DNA from: Crocinitomix sp.
GTDB taxonomy: Bacteria > Bacteroidota > Bacteroidia > Flavobacteriales_D > Crocinitomicaceae
Assembly (NCBI GenBank): GCA_013138735.1
Contig: WTCE01000043.1
Span: 1-57,094, forward strand
Direction: 5' to 3'
DNA: 57,094 bases
In this document: one piece after another, positions 25,561 through 34,345 of the stretch
Layout of the letters: every line of letters begins with the position of its first letter
Position numbering within the stretch: the first letter of the stretch is position 1
Notes under the pieces: model-generated
Database searches by the model: none
What the model was told of the DNA's origin: nothing
What the model saw: only the letters and a program-made list of their open reading frames with translations
Made by a program: the position numbers and the translations under genes

Positions 25561-26098
25561 CTTCTACTACTATATTATTATCAACTAATAATTTTCTTAA
25601 CATTTTTTTAGCTCTAGAGTACTGCGACTTTGACGTGCTTTCAGTTACTCCAAGCTGTTCCGCAATTTCCTTATGCGAATACCCTTCAATTGCGAAAAGG
25701 TTAAATACAACCCGATATCCCTTTGGTATCGTTTGAATGATTTTTAACAAATCATTCGCATTAATGGTTTCAATTATAAAGTCCTTTTGTTCCAGTTTAA
25801 AAGAAACAGCATCAATTTCAACATCTTTTTGATACTTCTTGTTTTTTCTATACTGGTCAAGTGCTGTATTCACCATTATTCTTCTCACCCAACCTTCTAA
25901 AGAGCCTTTATTAACAAATTTAGGTAGCTTGCTAAATACTTTTATAAACCCATCTTGTAGCACATCTTGCGCTTCATCAGGATTACTCGAGTATCGCAGG
26001 CATACACCCATCATCTTTCTCGCAAATAAGTCATAGAACTTTTTATGGGCAACTGCATTTCCGGAAATACATTCTTTAACTAATTGCTCTTCCGTCAT
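25550..26098 (-). CDS. ECF sigma factor (RpoE-like)
   Basis: A 182-residue sigma-70 family factor. The start MTEEQLVKECISGNAVAHKKFYDLF (ATG 26098) is preferred over an upstream in-frame start because it begins at the normal ECF N-terminus. Region 2 contains MGVCLRYSSNPDEAQDVLQDGFIKVFSKLPKF and the WVRRIMVNTALDQYRKNK segment; region 4 has IPKGYRVVFNLFAIEGYSHKEIAEQLGVTESTSKSQ with the helix-turn-helix. It overlaps its membrane partner at 24439-25560 by 11 bases, the normal layout for a sigma factor and its regulator. Target genes unknown. Confidence 0.93.
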   Translation of the reverse strand: MTEEQLVKECISGNAVAHKKFYDLFARKMMGVCLRYSSNPDEAQDVLQDGFIKVFSKLPKFVNKGSLEGWVRRIMVNTALDQYRKNKKYQKDVEIDAVSFKLEQKDFIIETINANDLLKIIQTIPKGYRVVFNLFAIEGYSHKEIAEQLGVTESTSKSQYSRAKKMLRKLLVDNNIVVEGER

Positions 26099-26240
26099 AA
26101 ATACTCTTTCCAATACATAGACCGCTTACTTCATTTAAAAGTTGCATGATGCCTATGGTAATTTATAATTTTCCTATATTTAGCCTTCGACTTATACGCC
26201 GTAATTATAGCTTTAATTAAGTCTAAACGTAATACATTAA

Positions 26241-27476
26241 ATGAAAATTATTCTTCTTATCTCCTTTTTAATCCTTTCTCTAAGTGGTTTTTCAAGGAAT
26301 AAAAAAGTTCAAGCGGGTTATTGGCACTCAGAATTTCGATTAAACGAAACAACTATATTACCTGTGACATTTTTACTGGAGAAGGAAAAAAAAATCGTCC
26401 GTCTTTTTGTAATTAATGCTGATGAGTCGATTGAATTAACTGATATAGTTCAGAAAAAAGATTCTCTATTTATTTCATTCCCCGCGTTTGATTCACAATT
26501 AAAAGCCAAAATTCTTAAAAAAGACTGCATAGTAGGTAGTTGGTTCAATTATGCCAAAGGCGAGAATTACTCCATTCCTTTTACTTGTGTAAATGACTAT
26601 ATACCCCGATTTCCTAAAATGGGTTCAACTGTTGATATATTTGGTAAATGGGAAGTAACTTTTGATTATGATAAGTCCCCTGAAAAAGCAATTGGTGTTT
26701 TTGATCCAATCACAAGTCACTGTTCATACAGTCAAAAAGACGTGGTGAAAGGGACATTTTTGACGGAAACAGGTGATTATCGTTATTTAGAAGGTGTAGT
26801 ATCTAATGATAGCCTTTACCTTTCAACTTTTGACGGTTCCCATGCTTTTTTATTCCGTTCTAAACTGAAACAAGACACATTGTGGGGAGAGTTTTTATCA
26901 GGCACACATTACAAATCTAATTGGTATGCCGTTCGTAATGAAAGTTTTGAGTTAACACACCCTGATTCATTAACCTATTTAGTAACAGATGATGCTATTC
27001 ATCTTTCTCTTCCTGATTTAAACAATGAAACTTATGTTTATCCGAACGAGGCTACTAAAGGAAAAACAACTTTAATTCAAATAATGGGCACCTGGTGTCC
27101 AAACTGTTTAGATGAAAGTAAATATTTGGCTGAACAAAAAAATAAGTTTGGAGATCAACTCGAAATTATTGCGGTAACTTTTGAAACACAGAAAACAACA
27201 GAAGGAAGAATTGCAAAAGTTAAAAAATATAAAGAGAATCTTAATTTAGATTATACCTTTTTAATAGGTGGTAAAGCTTCCAAAACATGCGCAGGAGATC
27301 TTTTTCCAATGCTAAACCGTGTCATATCATTCCCTACTCTCATTTTTATAGATAAAGAAGCTAAAATTAGAAGAATACATACAGGGTTCAACGGACCAGG
27401 AACAGGAATGTATTATCAAGAGTTTGTTGAAAAAACAGATGCTTTAATTGAGAAGCTCGTGAATGAAAAAAGTTAA
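26241..27476 (+). CDS. TlpA-like periplasmic thioredoxin protein
   Basis: A 411-residue protein with a signal peptide (MKIILLISFLILSLSGFS). The N-terminal two-thirds is strand-rich with lipocalin-like repetition. The C-terminal domain (about 260-405) is a thioredoxin fold with the redox motif GTWCPNCLDESKYL (CPNC near residue 289) and the cis-Pro segment SFPTLIFIDKEAKI. It probably works in periplasmic disulfide reduction or cytochrome maturation. It is divergent from the sigma gene across a 142-base gap and convergent with rpiB only two bases away. Confidence 0.85.
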   Translation: MKIILLISFLILSLSGFSRNKKVQAGYWHSEFRLNETTILPVTFLLEKEKKIVRLFVINADESIELTDIVQKKDSLFISFPAFDSQLKAKILKKDCIVGSWFNYAKGENYSIPFTCVNDYIPRFPKMGSTVDIFGKWEVTFDYDKSPEKAIGVFDPITSHCSYSQKDVVKGTFLTETGDYRYLEGVVSNDSLYLSTFDGSHAFLFRSKLKQDTLWGEFLSGTHYKSNWYAVRNESFELTHPDSLTYLVTDDAIHLSLPDLNNETYVYPNEATKGKTTLIQIMGTWCPNCLDESKYLAEQKNKFGDQLEIIAVTFETQKTTEGRIAKVKKYKENLNLDYTFLIGGKASKTCAGDLFPMLNRVISFPTLIFIDKEAKIRRIHTGFNGPGTGMYYQEFVEKTDALIEKLVNEKS

Positions 27477-27478
27477 GC

Positions 27479-27904
27479 TTAACAACTTATTTTATTCACC
27501 CTTCTGCCATGTCTGCCACCTTCAAAATCAGTAGCTAAAAAAGTATCAATCATTTCAAGTGCTAGCTCTGTACTAACAAAACGAGCAGGGACAGCAATAA
27601 TATTGGCATCATTATGCAATCTGGCTAATGAAGCGATTTCCACAGTCCAACAAAGCGCAGATCTTATCGCCTGGTGTTTATTTACGGTCATGTTAATACC
27701 GTTTCCACTACCGCAAATAACAATTCCTAAACCTTTTGCTTTGGTAACATGATCAGCAACTTTATGTCCAAAATCAGGATAATCAACGCTATCTGGACCA
27801 TTTGTACCATAATCTTCAACTTGAAAACCTTTAGTAATTAAATGAGCTTTTACAATTTCTTTTAAATCAACTCCTGCATGATCACATCCAATAGGTATCA
27901 ACAT
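27479..27904 (-). CDS. rpiB: Ribose-5-phosphate isomerase B
   Basis: Interconverts ribose-5-phosphate and ribulose-5-phosphate. The 141-residue protein has the RpiB/LacAB signature IGCDHAGVDLKEIVKAHL at the N-terminus, YGTNGPDSVDYPDFGHKVADHV, then the catalytic-region segment GLGIVICGSGNGINMTVNKHQAIRSALCW with the active-site serine/cysteine neighbourhood, and HNDANIIAVPARF. Length is normal. A -7 element lies 15 bases upstream on the minus strand. Confidence 0.95.
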   Translation of the reverse strand: MLIPIGCDHAGVDLKEIVKAHLITKGFQVEDYGTNGPDSVDYPDFGHKVADHVTKAKGLGIVICGSGNGINMTVNKHQAIRSALCWTVEIASLARLHNDANIIAVPARFVSTELALEMIDTFLATDFEGGRHGRRVNKISC

Positions 27905-28361
27905 AATTTATCTTTTTTTCAAAGCTATTGTTTTATTCTTTAACCTAAAAATATCGTTGTTCATAATTATTAACATCTTATTCCCTTTTTTACGCACCTT
28001 ATTAAAAACAGGCGTTCACAGCTATTGGGTTATTAACACCTTTTTACATTAATTGTTAATAAGCCGCTAATAAGATGCGCATTAAAAGTGAAAACTTTTT
28101 TTGTTTTATAAATAAATTATTTCAGGTAATGGAATATTTGAATTGAACGAAAAACTTAGCCTTTTTTTAACCACCATTTTATTGACAAATATTTAAAGAA
28201 GAAAAATAATTTTTATTAACAATTGGCAAAAATGTGAGAATGTTCATAACCTGTATTTTTCTTTTATTTACTGGGTAGTTTAATGTTTTATAGTGTTAGT
28301 AGTTTATTGAAAAAAAGCCTTAAATTAGAAATCCTAATAAAAAAGTACTACTTATTAACAT
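27905..28361. other. 457-bp AT-rich intergenic region with TTATTAACA cluster, candidate oriC
   Basis: No open frame or RNA gene is seen. The stretch is very AT-rich and contains TTATTAACA five times: 27967-27975, 28030-28038, 28213-28221 and 28352-28360 forward, and 28054-28062 reversed. The last copy abuts the ATG of the next gene. The motif differs from the DnaA-box TTATCCACA at two bases. Genes to the right mostly read rightwards and genes to the left mostly leftwards. These are origin-like features, but an operator array is an alternative. Confidence 0.35.
27920..27927 (-). promoter_or_regulatory. rpiB promoter -7 element
   Basis: TAGCTTTG on the minus strand, an exact TAnnTTTG match ending 15 bases before the rpiB ATG. 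Confidence 0.5.
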
Positions 28362-29933
28362 ATGAACAGCCCTAATAACAATAACACTTCTTTCTCTTTT
28401 AAAAGATTTATTATAAATTATATTATAGTAGGGATATTGGTTTTTTGCGGATCAAGCTCGGTTTTTGGGCAAGAAATAGACCCTGAAGGTCGCAATGTTT
28501 TTTATTTTAAAAATGGTAGAATTTCAAGTGAAGGATATTTTAAAGCAGGAGTGCCCGTTGGAATTTGGAAAAGCTATTATTCGGATGGTACGTTAAAATC
28601 GACCGGAACTAAGGCAAATGGAAATTCGGATAGTCTTTGGCTGTTTTTTGATTCGGAGGGAAGAAAGAGTCATCTTTTTGATTATTTCAATGATAAAAAG
28701 AATGGATGCGCTGTATATTTTGACACCAGCGGCAATGTTCAAAAAGAAATGTTTTATATCAATGATGTTGCGCAAGGGGAAATTTTAGAGTATTATCCTA
28801 GCGGGATATTAAAAAAACAAACGAAGATTATAGATGGCAAAGAGATTGGCCTGTCCTTAGAATTTAATGAGAGCGGAGATGTAATCACTGAAGAAATTTA
28901 TGATAATGGCTTTTTAAAAGACCGAAAAGAATTTAATCGGTTGGATGAAAACGGAAAAAAATCTGGAGTATGGCGCACTTTTTTCCCTAATGGAACAATT
29001 AAAAGTGAGATTGCCTATAAGGATGGGAATAAAAGTGGTTTATCGAAAATTTTTGATAAAAAAGGAAAACTCATTGATTTACAAAAAATGGAAGGGGACA
29101 CAGTTGCTGGACATTCGGATGAACTAGTAATAATTGAGTTGTATAAGGAGTTTTATGATAATGGTAAAATCAAACTAATTGGCGGAATAGATAGAGGCAT
29201 AAAAAACGGCACGTTTAGAGAATATAATCAAGAGGGAGAAATTATAAATGGCTATATCTATGAAAAAGATACAATTATTGCAGAAGGTATAATTACTGGA
29301 AAGGGTACTTATGAAGGAGAATGGACACATTACTATAAATCGGGAAAGGAAAAAGCTAAAGGCACCTATGTTAACAGTAAAAAAGAGGGAAAATGGACCT
29401 TTTATTATGCTAATGGTAAAAAAGAACAAGAAGGTAATTTTCAAGAAAATAAACTCAAAGGCAGTTGGACCTGGTATTATCATAATGGCCAAGTAAAAAG
29501 AAAAGAATTTTATAATAGAAAAGAACTTTTAGAGGGAACTGTTTATGAATATGATTCGTTAGGTAATGAGATGACTCGTGGTGATTATTATAATGGACTA
29601 AGAGAAGGGGAGTGGTTTTATCATGTAGGGGATCATAAAGAGGTCGGAGAATATACCTTAGGAATTGAAACAGGAACATGGAGGCATTACTATCAAAATG
29701 GAAAACTAGCCTTTACAGGAGTTTATAATGAAGGAGAACCAAAAGGTAAACATATCTACTTTCATAAAAACGGACTCAAAAAACAAGTTGGGAAATATCT
29801 TGGAGGAGAAAAGCATGGTAAGTGGAGAACATATGACACTAAAGGAGTTCAAACGCAAGAAATAGAATATAAACGCGGAGAAATATATAAGATTGACGGT
29901 TTTAAAGTTATACCAGTCAAGGAAGAGATTTAA
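28362..29933 (+). CDS. Exported YwqK-type (MORN-variant) repeat protein
   Basis: A 523-residue protein. After a basic N-terminus comes a signal or anchor helix (FIINYIIVGILVFCGSSSVFGQ), then more than ten tandem repeats of about 22-24 residues with the theme G-x-W-x-x-YY-x-NG-x-x-x-x-x-G-x-Y-x-x-G, e.g. GTYEGEWTHYYKSGKEKAKG and GTWRHYYQNGKLAFTGVYNEG. Automated annotation often calls such repeats YwqK antitoxins, but no toxin is next to it. The stop overlaps the start of a histidine kinase by one base (TAATG), so it may provide a periplasmic or surface input to that kinase; this is inferred. Confidence 0.8.
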   Translation: MNSPNNNNTSFSFKRFIINYIIVGILVFCGSSSVFGQEIDPEGRNVFYFKNGRISSEGYFKAGVPVGIWKSYYSDGTLKSTGTKANGNSDSLWLFFDSEGRKSHLFDYFNDKKNGCAVYFDTSGNVQKEMFYINDVAQGEILEYYPSGILKKQTKIIDGKEIGLSLEFNESGDVITEEIYDNGFLKDRKEFNRLDENGKKSGVWRTFFPNGTIKSEIAYKDGNKSGLSKIFDKKGKLIDLQKMEGDTVAGHSDELVIIELYKEFYDNGKIKLIGGIDRGIKNGTFREYNQEGEIINGYIYEKDTIIAEGIITGKGTYEGEWTHYYKSGKEKAKGTYVNSKKEGKWTFYYANGKKEQEGNFQENKLKGSWTWYYHNGQVKRKEFYNRKELLEGTVYEYDSLGNEMTRGDYYNGLREGEWFYHVGDHKEVGEYTLGIETGTWRHYYQNGKLAFTGVYNEGEPKGKHIYFHKNGLKKQVGKYLGGEKHGKWRTYDTKGVQTQEIEYKRGEIYKIDGFKVIPVKEEI

Positions 29934-32692
29934 TGGGGCAGAAAGAGTTTAATAATAGTGGGGACAATCGCGCCTTTTCATTTTCAACTTTAAAGTTGTA
30001 CAATGACTCATTTTTGGTGGGAGTACCAGTTGTGATAGCAGTTGCTATCATGCAATATTTTTGGGATAAAAACATAGAGAATTTAATATTACTAGGTGTT
30101 TTACTGGCGGCTTTATTCTTTTTTCGAGCTACCAGAAATAATAAAGCTGTAATTACGCATCAAGTATGTTTTCATCAGGTTTTTGTTTTAGCTGCTGTAA
30201 TTGTGGCAACAACTTGGTTCATTAATTATGGTGGTACCAGGGAATTGGCCTATTTATTATTTATAGGAAGTGGTGCTACTTATTTATATATTGAACAAAA
30301 AACGACCTTATCCTATTTCATAGCTTATCACATTTTTTTATATGTTTTAAGTTTATATCATCCATCTATTAAGTTGCATTATATAGTCTATTCAATCATT
30401 TTTTCGTCAGCTGCAATTTTTGTTAGCCGCTGGCTAAATCAACTGTTAGTTAATAGCCATGCATTGCAAATTTCAGAGAAAAAATTTAAAGCTTTATTTG
30501 AACAAGGTAGCTCGGCGGTAATTTTATTAAAGAAAAATAAGGAAGATAAGTTTGAAATTTTTGAAACAAATGAAAGGTGTGAAACTGTTTTTGGTATTTC
30601 TAAAAGAGGTTTAATAGAACAGCGTTTTGAAAACTTTTGTGGAGATGATGAAGAAAGTAAAACCCTTCTTTGTAAAAAGATTAGAGATTTAAAAAACCAT
30701 GATAAATTTATTTATACGGGTGAGTTTAAACGCAAAAACAACGAAAAGTTTATAGCCGAAACAACATTTGTTTCAGTAGAATTGAATAATGAAAATATAA
30801 TTCAAGTTTTTATAAATGATATTACTGAAAAACGTTTGAGTGAAACAAAAATTTCAGAATCCGTTCAGAGTTTCAGAAATATTGTAGACAATTCACCAAT
30901 TAGCATATTCATTTTCACAGAAAATCAATTAGTTTATAAAAATTCAAAAGCCGAGTTAATATTTAATCAATATCTGGATAGTTCAAAAAAAGATCTTTTC
31001 GAAATTTTTCCAAAAAACCAACAATTTTTATTAAACGAGTTAATAGGAGAGGAGCCAAGTCCGCACGGAGCGTATACAGAAATTACCCTCGGGGCCAACG
31101 AAAAAGGGAAAAAGTTTAGCATAAGTCTAGTACATGTTATATATAATGGAATAAGTTCAAGACTCTTGATGTTAATGGATATTAGTCTTCAAAATGAATC
31201 TAATATTCAAAAGATTCGAGCAGAAATAGCCGAAGAAGCGAATAAAAATCTCTCAGAAGAAATAAGTAAACATAAAGAAACTCAGTACGATTTGGCGGAG
31301 AATACATCTAAATTAAATGCTTTATTTGAAAGTTCCAGTAGCTTGTTTATTCTAACGATTGATCGTGATTTAAACATTGCGTCATTCAACAGTAGTTTCA
31401 AAAATATGATGGGCCTTTATTTGGGTGTAGAAGTTGAAGTTGGAGATGATTTTTTAAATACCTTTCCTATTGAAGAAGCGGCTTATGGCAAACTAATTAA
31501 ACGATTCAAAAGAGCTTTAAGAGGAGAATCTGTTGAAATTATAAGTCATTTCCCAACAAATGATGGGGAAATTTGGGTAGAATCCTTCATAAGCCCAATA
31601 AAAGTTGAAGGAGAAGAAATTAAAGAAATTGCTTTTATTGCGCACAACATAACAGAAAAAGTAGAAAACGAGCGCAAAATTTTAGATAGTGAAGAGAATA
31701 ATCGTGCAACCGTATCCGCCATACCTGATATGCTTTTTAAAGTGAATAAGGAAGGTTATTTCACTGATTTTAGATTAAATGATGATGGTGGTGCTGTACT
31801 GAAAGAGTTTGCTTTTACAACAGATTTGCTAGGAATGCATATTTTGAGAGTATTTAAAAATGTAAGACAAGGAGAGATCTTCTTACAAAACATTCAAAAA
31901 GCCTTGCGCACAGGTCAAGTTCACACACAAAATTTTATTATTCCGTTTATTATTGGTCGAACCACTAAACGAATGATTTTTGAGAATAGATATTCACGCG
32001 TTAATTCAAACGAAGTTATTGTAATTACCAGAGATGTAACGGATAAAGTTGAATTTGAAACACAACTCATTGAATCAGTAAAGGAAAAAGAAATTTTATT
32101 AAAAGAAGTCCACCATAGAGTAAAAAATAATTTGCAAGTTATTAGCAGTATTTTAAACCTGCAGTCGTCTTATGTTGAAGATGAAAAGACATTAGAAATC
32201 ATCAATGAAAGTCAAAACCGGATTCGGTCCATGTCATATATTCATGAAAGTTTGTATCAAACGAAAGACTTCTCTTCAATAGATTTTCATGATTATATCA
32301 CTAATTTGGTTCAAAATTTAGTTCATTCTTATCAACTATTTACAGGAAAAACTAAACTAAACCTTGACATAGATAAGGTCCAACTTGTTTTAGATCAAGC
32401 CATCCCATGTGGTCTTATTTTAAACGAACTGGTGTCTAATTCATTGAAATACGCTTATCCCGAAGAAATAGGAGGCGAAATTCAAATAGAGATAAAAGAA
32501 AAAGAAGGTAAAATAAATATTAGGGTCGAGGATTTCGGTGTAGGCCTGCCTGAAGGCTTTAAAATAGAGGATAGTGACTCATTAGGATTAGGCCTAGTTG
32601 ATACTTTAGTAGATCAAATAGATGGAGAACTTATCTTAAAAACAGGGAACGGAACGAAATATTTAATTATATTTGAGAAGCAAGATTTGTAA
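29933..32692 (+). CDS. Multi-PAS membrane histidine kinase (HisKA_2 type)
   Basis: A 919-residue sensor kinase. About six membrane helices occupy residues 20-180 (e.g. NLILLGVLLAALFFF, VFVLAAVIVATTWFINYG). They are followed by PAS-like domains at roughly 182-300, 305-420, 460-580 and 590-705. The phosphoacceptor domain is LLKEVHHRVKNNLQVISSIL (HisKA_2; His in VHHRVKNNLQ), and the C-terminal HATPase has LNELVSNSLKYAYPE (N box), VEDFGVGLPEGF and SLGLGLVDTLVDQ. It is coupled to the YwqK gene by a one-base overlap and followed six bases later by a LytTR response regulator, its likely partner. Confidence 0.9.
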   Translation: MGQKEFNNSGDNRAFSFSTLKLYNDSFLVGVPVVIAVAIMQYFWDKNIENLILLGVLLAALFFFRATRNNKAVITHQVCFHQVFVLAAVIVATTWFINYGGTRELAYLLFIGSGATYLYIEQKTTLSYFIAYHIFLYVLSLYHPSIKLHYIVYSIIFSSAAIFVSRWLNQLLVNSHALQISEKKFKALFEQGSSAVILLKKNKEDKFEIFETNERCETVFGISKRGLIEQRFENFCGDDEESKTLLCKKIRDLKNHDKFIYTGEFKRKNNEKFIAETTFVSVELNNENIIQVFINDITEKRLSETKISESVQSFRNIVDNSPISIFIFTENQLVYKNSKAELIFNQYLDSSKKDLFEIFPKNQQFLLNELIGEEPSPHGAYTEITLGANEKGKKFSISLVHVIYNGISSRLLMLMDISLQNESNIQKIRAEIAEEANKNLSEEISKHKETQYDLAENTSKLNALFESSSSLFILTIDRDLNIASFNSSFKNMMGLYLGVEVEVGDDFLNTFPIEEAAYGKLIKRFKRALRGESVEIISHFPTNDGEIWVESFISPIKVEGEEIKEIAFIAHNITEKVENERKILDSEENNRATVSAIPDMLFKVNKEGYFTDFRLNDDGGAVLKEFAFTTDLLGMHILRVFKNVRQGEIFLQNIQKALRTGQVHTQNFIIPFIIGRTTKRMIFENRYSRVNSNEVIVITRDVTDKVEFETQLIESVKEKEILLKEVHHRVKNNLQVISSILNLQSSYVEDEKTLEIINESQNRIRSMSYIHESLYQTKDFSSIDFHDYITNLVQNLVHSYQLFTGKTKLNLDIDKVQLVLDQAIPCGLILNELVSNSLKYAYPEEIGGEIQIEIKEKEGKINIRVEDFGVGLPEGFKIEDSDSLGLGLVDTLVDQIDGELILKTGNGTKYLIIFEKQDL

Positions 32693-32698
32693 GTAATT

Positions 32699-33451
32699 AT
32701 GGCTAAAACAAATGTCTTAGTAGTTGAAGATGAGAGTATCGTTTCAAAAGATATTCAACACAGCTTAAAAAAGCTGGGTTATAATGTTGTTGGCGCGGCG
32801 TCAACAGGGGAAAAAGCCTTTGAACTGGCTTCTTCTGAATTACCCGATATTATACTGATGGACATCATGTTGAAAGGGAGCATAAACGGTATTGAAACAG
32901 CTGAAAGGGTAAAAAGAGAATTAAACATTCCTGTTATTTACCTTACAGCTTATGCAGATGAGGCAACCTTATCAAAAGCAAAAGTTACCGAACCGTATGG
33001 ATACATTATAAAACCTTTCAAGGAAGTTGATTTACATACATCAATTGAAATGGCGCTTTATAAGTACTCAAAAGAAAAAGAAGTTTTAAAAGAACGGGAC
33101 CTTTTTTATTCGTTGATTGAAAACAAAGATTCAAAAGATTTTATTTTCGTCAAATCGAAAAGTCGCCTTGTAAAAATTAAAACCAACGACATTTATTATG
33201 TTGAGGCTTTAAAAGATTATGTGGTTATTAACACTTTTGATAGTCGCTTTACGATTCATTCTACAATGAAGGATATTGTGAATAAATTATCTGTTGATCA
33301 ATTTATTCGTGTACACCGTTCGTTTATTGTTAGGATTGATAAAATTTCGGCAATAGAGTATCCAAATTTGCACTTGGAAAAAGATAAAAAAACAGTGCCA
33401 ATTGGCGGGTCGTTTAAAGATCAGTTGATGAATAAATTAAACTTAATTTAA
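32699..33451 (+). CDS. LytTR-family response regulator
   Basis: A 250-residue transcriptional regulator. The receiver domain (1-125) has the acidic pair VVEDES, the phosphoacceptor Asp in IILMDIML near residue 55, Thr in YLTAYAD and Lys in IIKPFKE. The C-terminal LytTR DNA-binding domain (145-250) begins DFIFVKSKSRLVKIKTNDIYYVEALKDYVVI and has the typical FIRVHRSFIVRIDKISAIE. It is the third gene of the YwqK-kinase-regulator operon. Target promoters are not evident in the window. Confidence 0.92.
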   Translation: MAKTNVLVVEDESIVSKDIQHSLKKLGYNVVGAASTGEKAFELASSELPDIILMDIMLKGSINGIETAERVKRELNIPVIYLTAYADEATLSKAKVTEPYGYIIKPFKEVDLHTSIEMALYKYSKEKEVLKERDLFYSLIENKDSKDFIFVKSKSRLVKIKTNDIYYVEALKDYVVINTFDSRFTIHSTMKDIVNKLSVDQFIRVHRSFIVRIDKISAIEYPNLHLEKDKKTVPIGGSFKDQLMNKLNLI

Positions 33452-33455
33452 AGGT

Positions 33456-34172
33456 TTAATCAGTAAAGGCATATTCGCGCTTTAAATCATAAACATCTCT
33501 AATTAATTCAGATACTTCATCTGCATTAGTGCCATCATACATACCTCTTATTCTTCCGTCTGGATCGATTAAAACAAAGTTTTCTGTGTGAATGAAGTCA
33601 GACTCATCTCCATGGTCAAAATTAGGATCAGCTTTATCTGGAACAACCAAATAAGACTTACGCGCCATAATATATAAAGCCTCTTTTGTACCAGTCATAA
33701 ACCACCACTTTTCATGATTAGCCTCAAAGCGTTCTGCATATTTATACATTACTTCAACAGTATCAATTTTTGGATTAACCGTGTGACTTAAGATTAAAAA
33801 ATTCGGATCCATTAAAAATTCTTTATGCACACGCTGCAGTTGTGTTGTCATTTTAGGACAAATACCACCACAAGTAGTAAAGAAAAAATCTGTTACAAAA
33901 ATTTTACCCGTTACATCAGCTTTGGTAATTGTGTCGCCAAGTTGGTTAACTAAGGAAAAGTCTGAAATTGTATGGTCTTTTTTTTGCGACTGAAGAGAGC
34001 TATCCACCAATGCTGGGTTAATATCAAAAGGACTATAAACCTTTAAACGGTTATTTTCATTACGGTTAAATGGAGATTCTGGATCATCAGAATAATTACG
34101 ATAATTAAGGAATACAGCCACACCAATTCCGGCAACTAGGATGATGATAAAAGCAATAACGGATTTAGACAT
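33456..34172 (-). CDS. SCO1/SenC family copper-binding thioredoxin-fold protein
   Basis: A 238-residue membrane-anchored protein that helps assemble the CuA centre of cytochrome oxidase or handles periplasmic copper. One N-terminal helix (VIAFIIILVAGIGVAVFLNY) anchors it. The SCO domain has the copper-binding CGGICPKM motif (CxxxC near residue 99) and the later conserved His in DFIHTENFVLIDPDGRIRGMYDG. Length fits the family. It converges on the LytTR gene across four bases. No oxidase subunits are in this window. Confidence 0.92.
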   Translation of the reverse strand: MSKSVIAFIIILVAGIGVAVFLNYRNYSDDPESPFNRNENNRLKVYSPFDINPALVDSSLQSQKKDHTISDFSLVNQLGDTITKADVTGKIFVTDFFFTTCGGICPKMTTQLQRVHKEFLMDPNFLILSHTVNPKIDTVEVMYKYAERFEANHEKWWFMTGTKEALYIMARKSYLVVPDKADPNFDHGDESDFIHTENFVLIDPDGRIRGMYDGTNADEVSELIRDVYDLKREYAFTD

Positions 34173-34188
34173 TTTCTTAAACTTTTTG

Positions 34189-34196
34189 CAAAGTTA
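34189..34196 (-). promoter_or_regulatory. SCO gene promoter -7 element
   Basis: TAACTTTG on the minus strand, an exact TAnnTTTG match ending 16 bases before the ATG at 34172. Confidence 0.55.
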
Positions 34197-34345
34197 CAGC
34201 TTTCCATGTATAGATTGAGGTGATTTTTGTTAGTTTTCAATAAACAGGTTTATCAGTTCAACAAAAGGAATAGTTTAAGCAAAAGAAATTAATTGATTGA
34301 GATTAAATGTACTTTAGTCGTATTAAACACCTAAATAATTTTACT

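Noticed and set aside
28560-29900. Tandem similarity that could suggest a CRISPR or DNA repeat array
   Set aside because: It is the coding repetition of the YwqK-type protein; repeats vary at DNA level and have no spacers.
33225-33233. A sixth TTATTAACA
   Set aside because: It lies inside the LytTR gene (Val-Ile-Asn-Thr codons) and is single; treated as chance, not part of the cluster.
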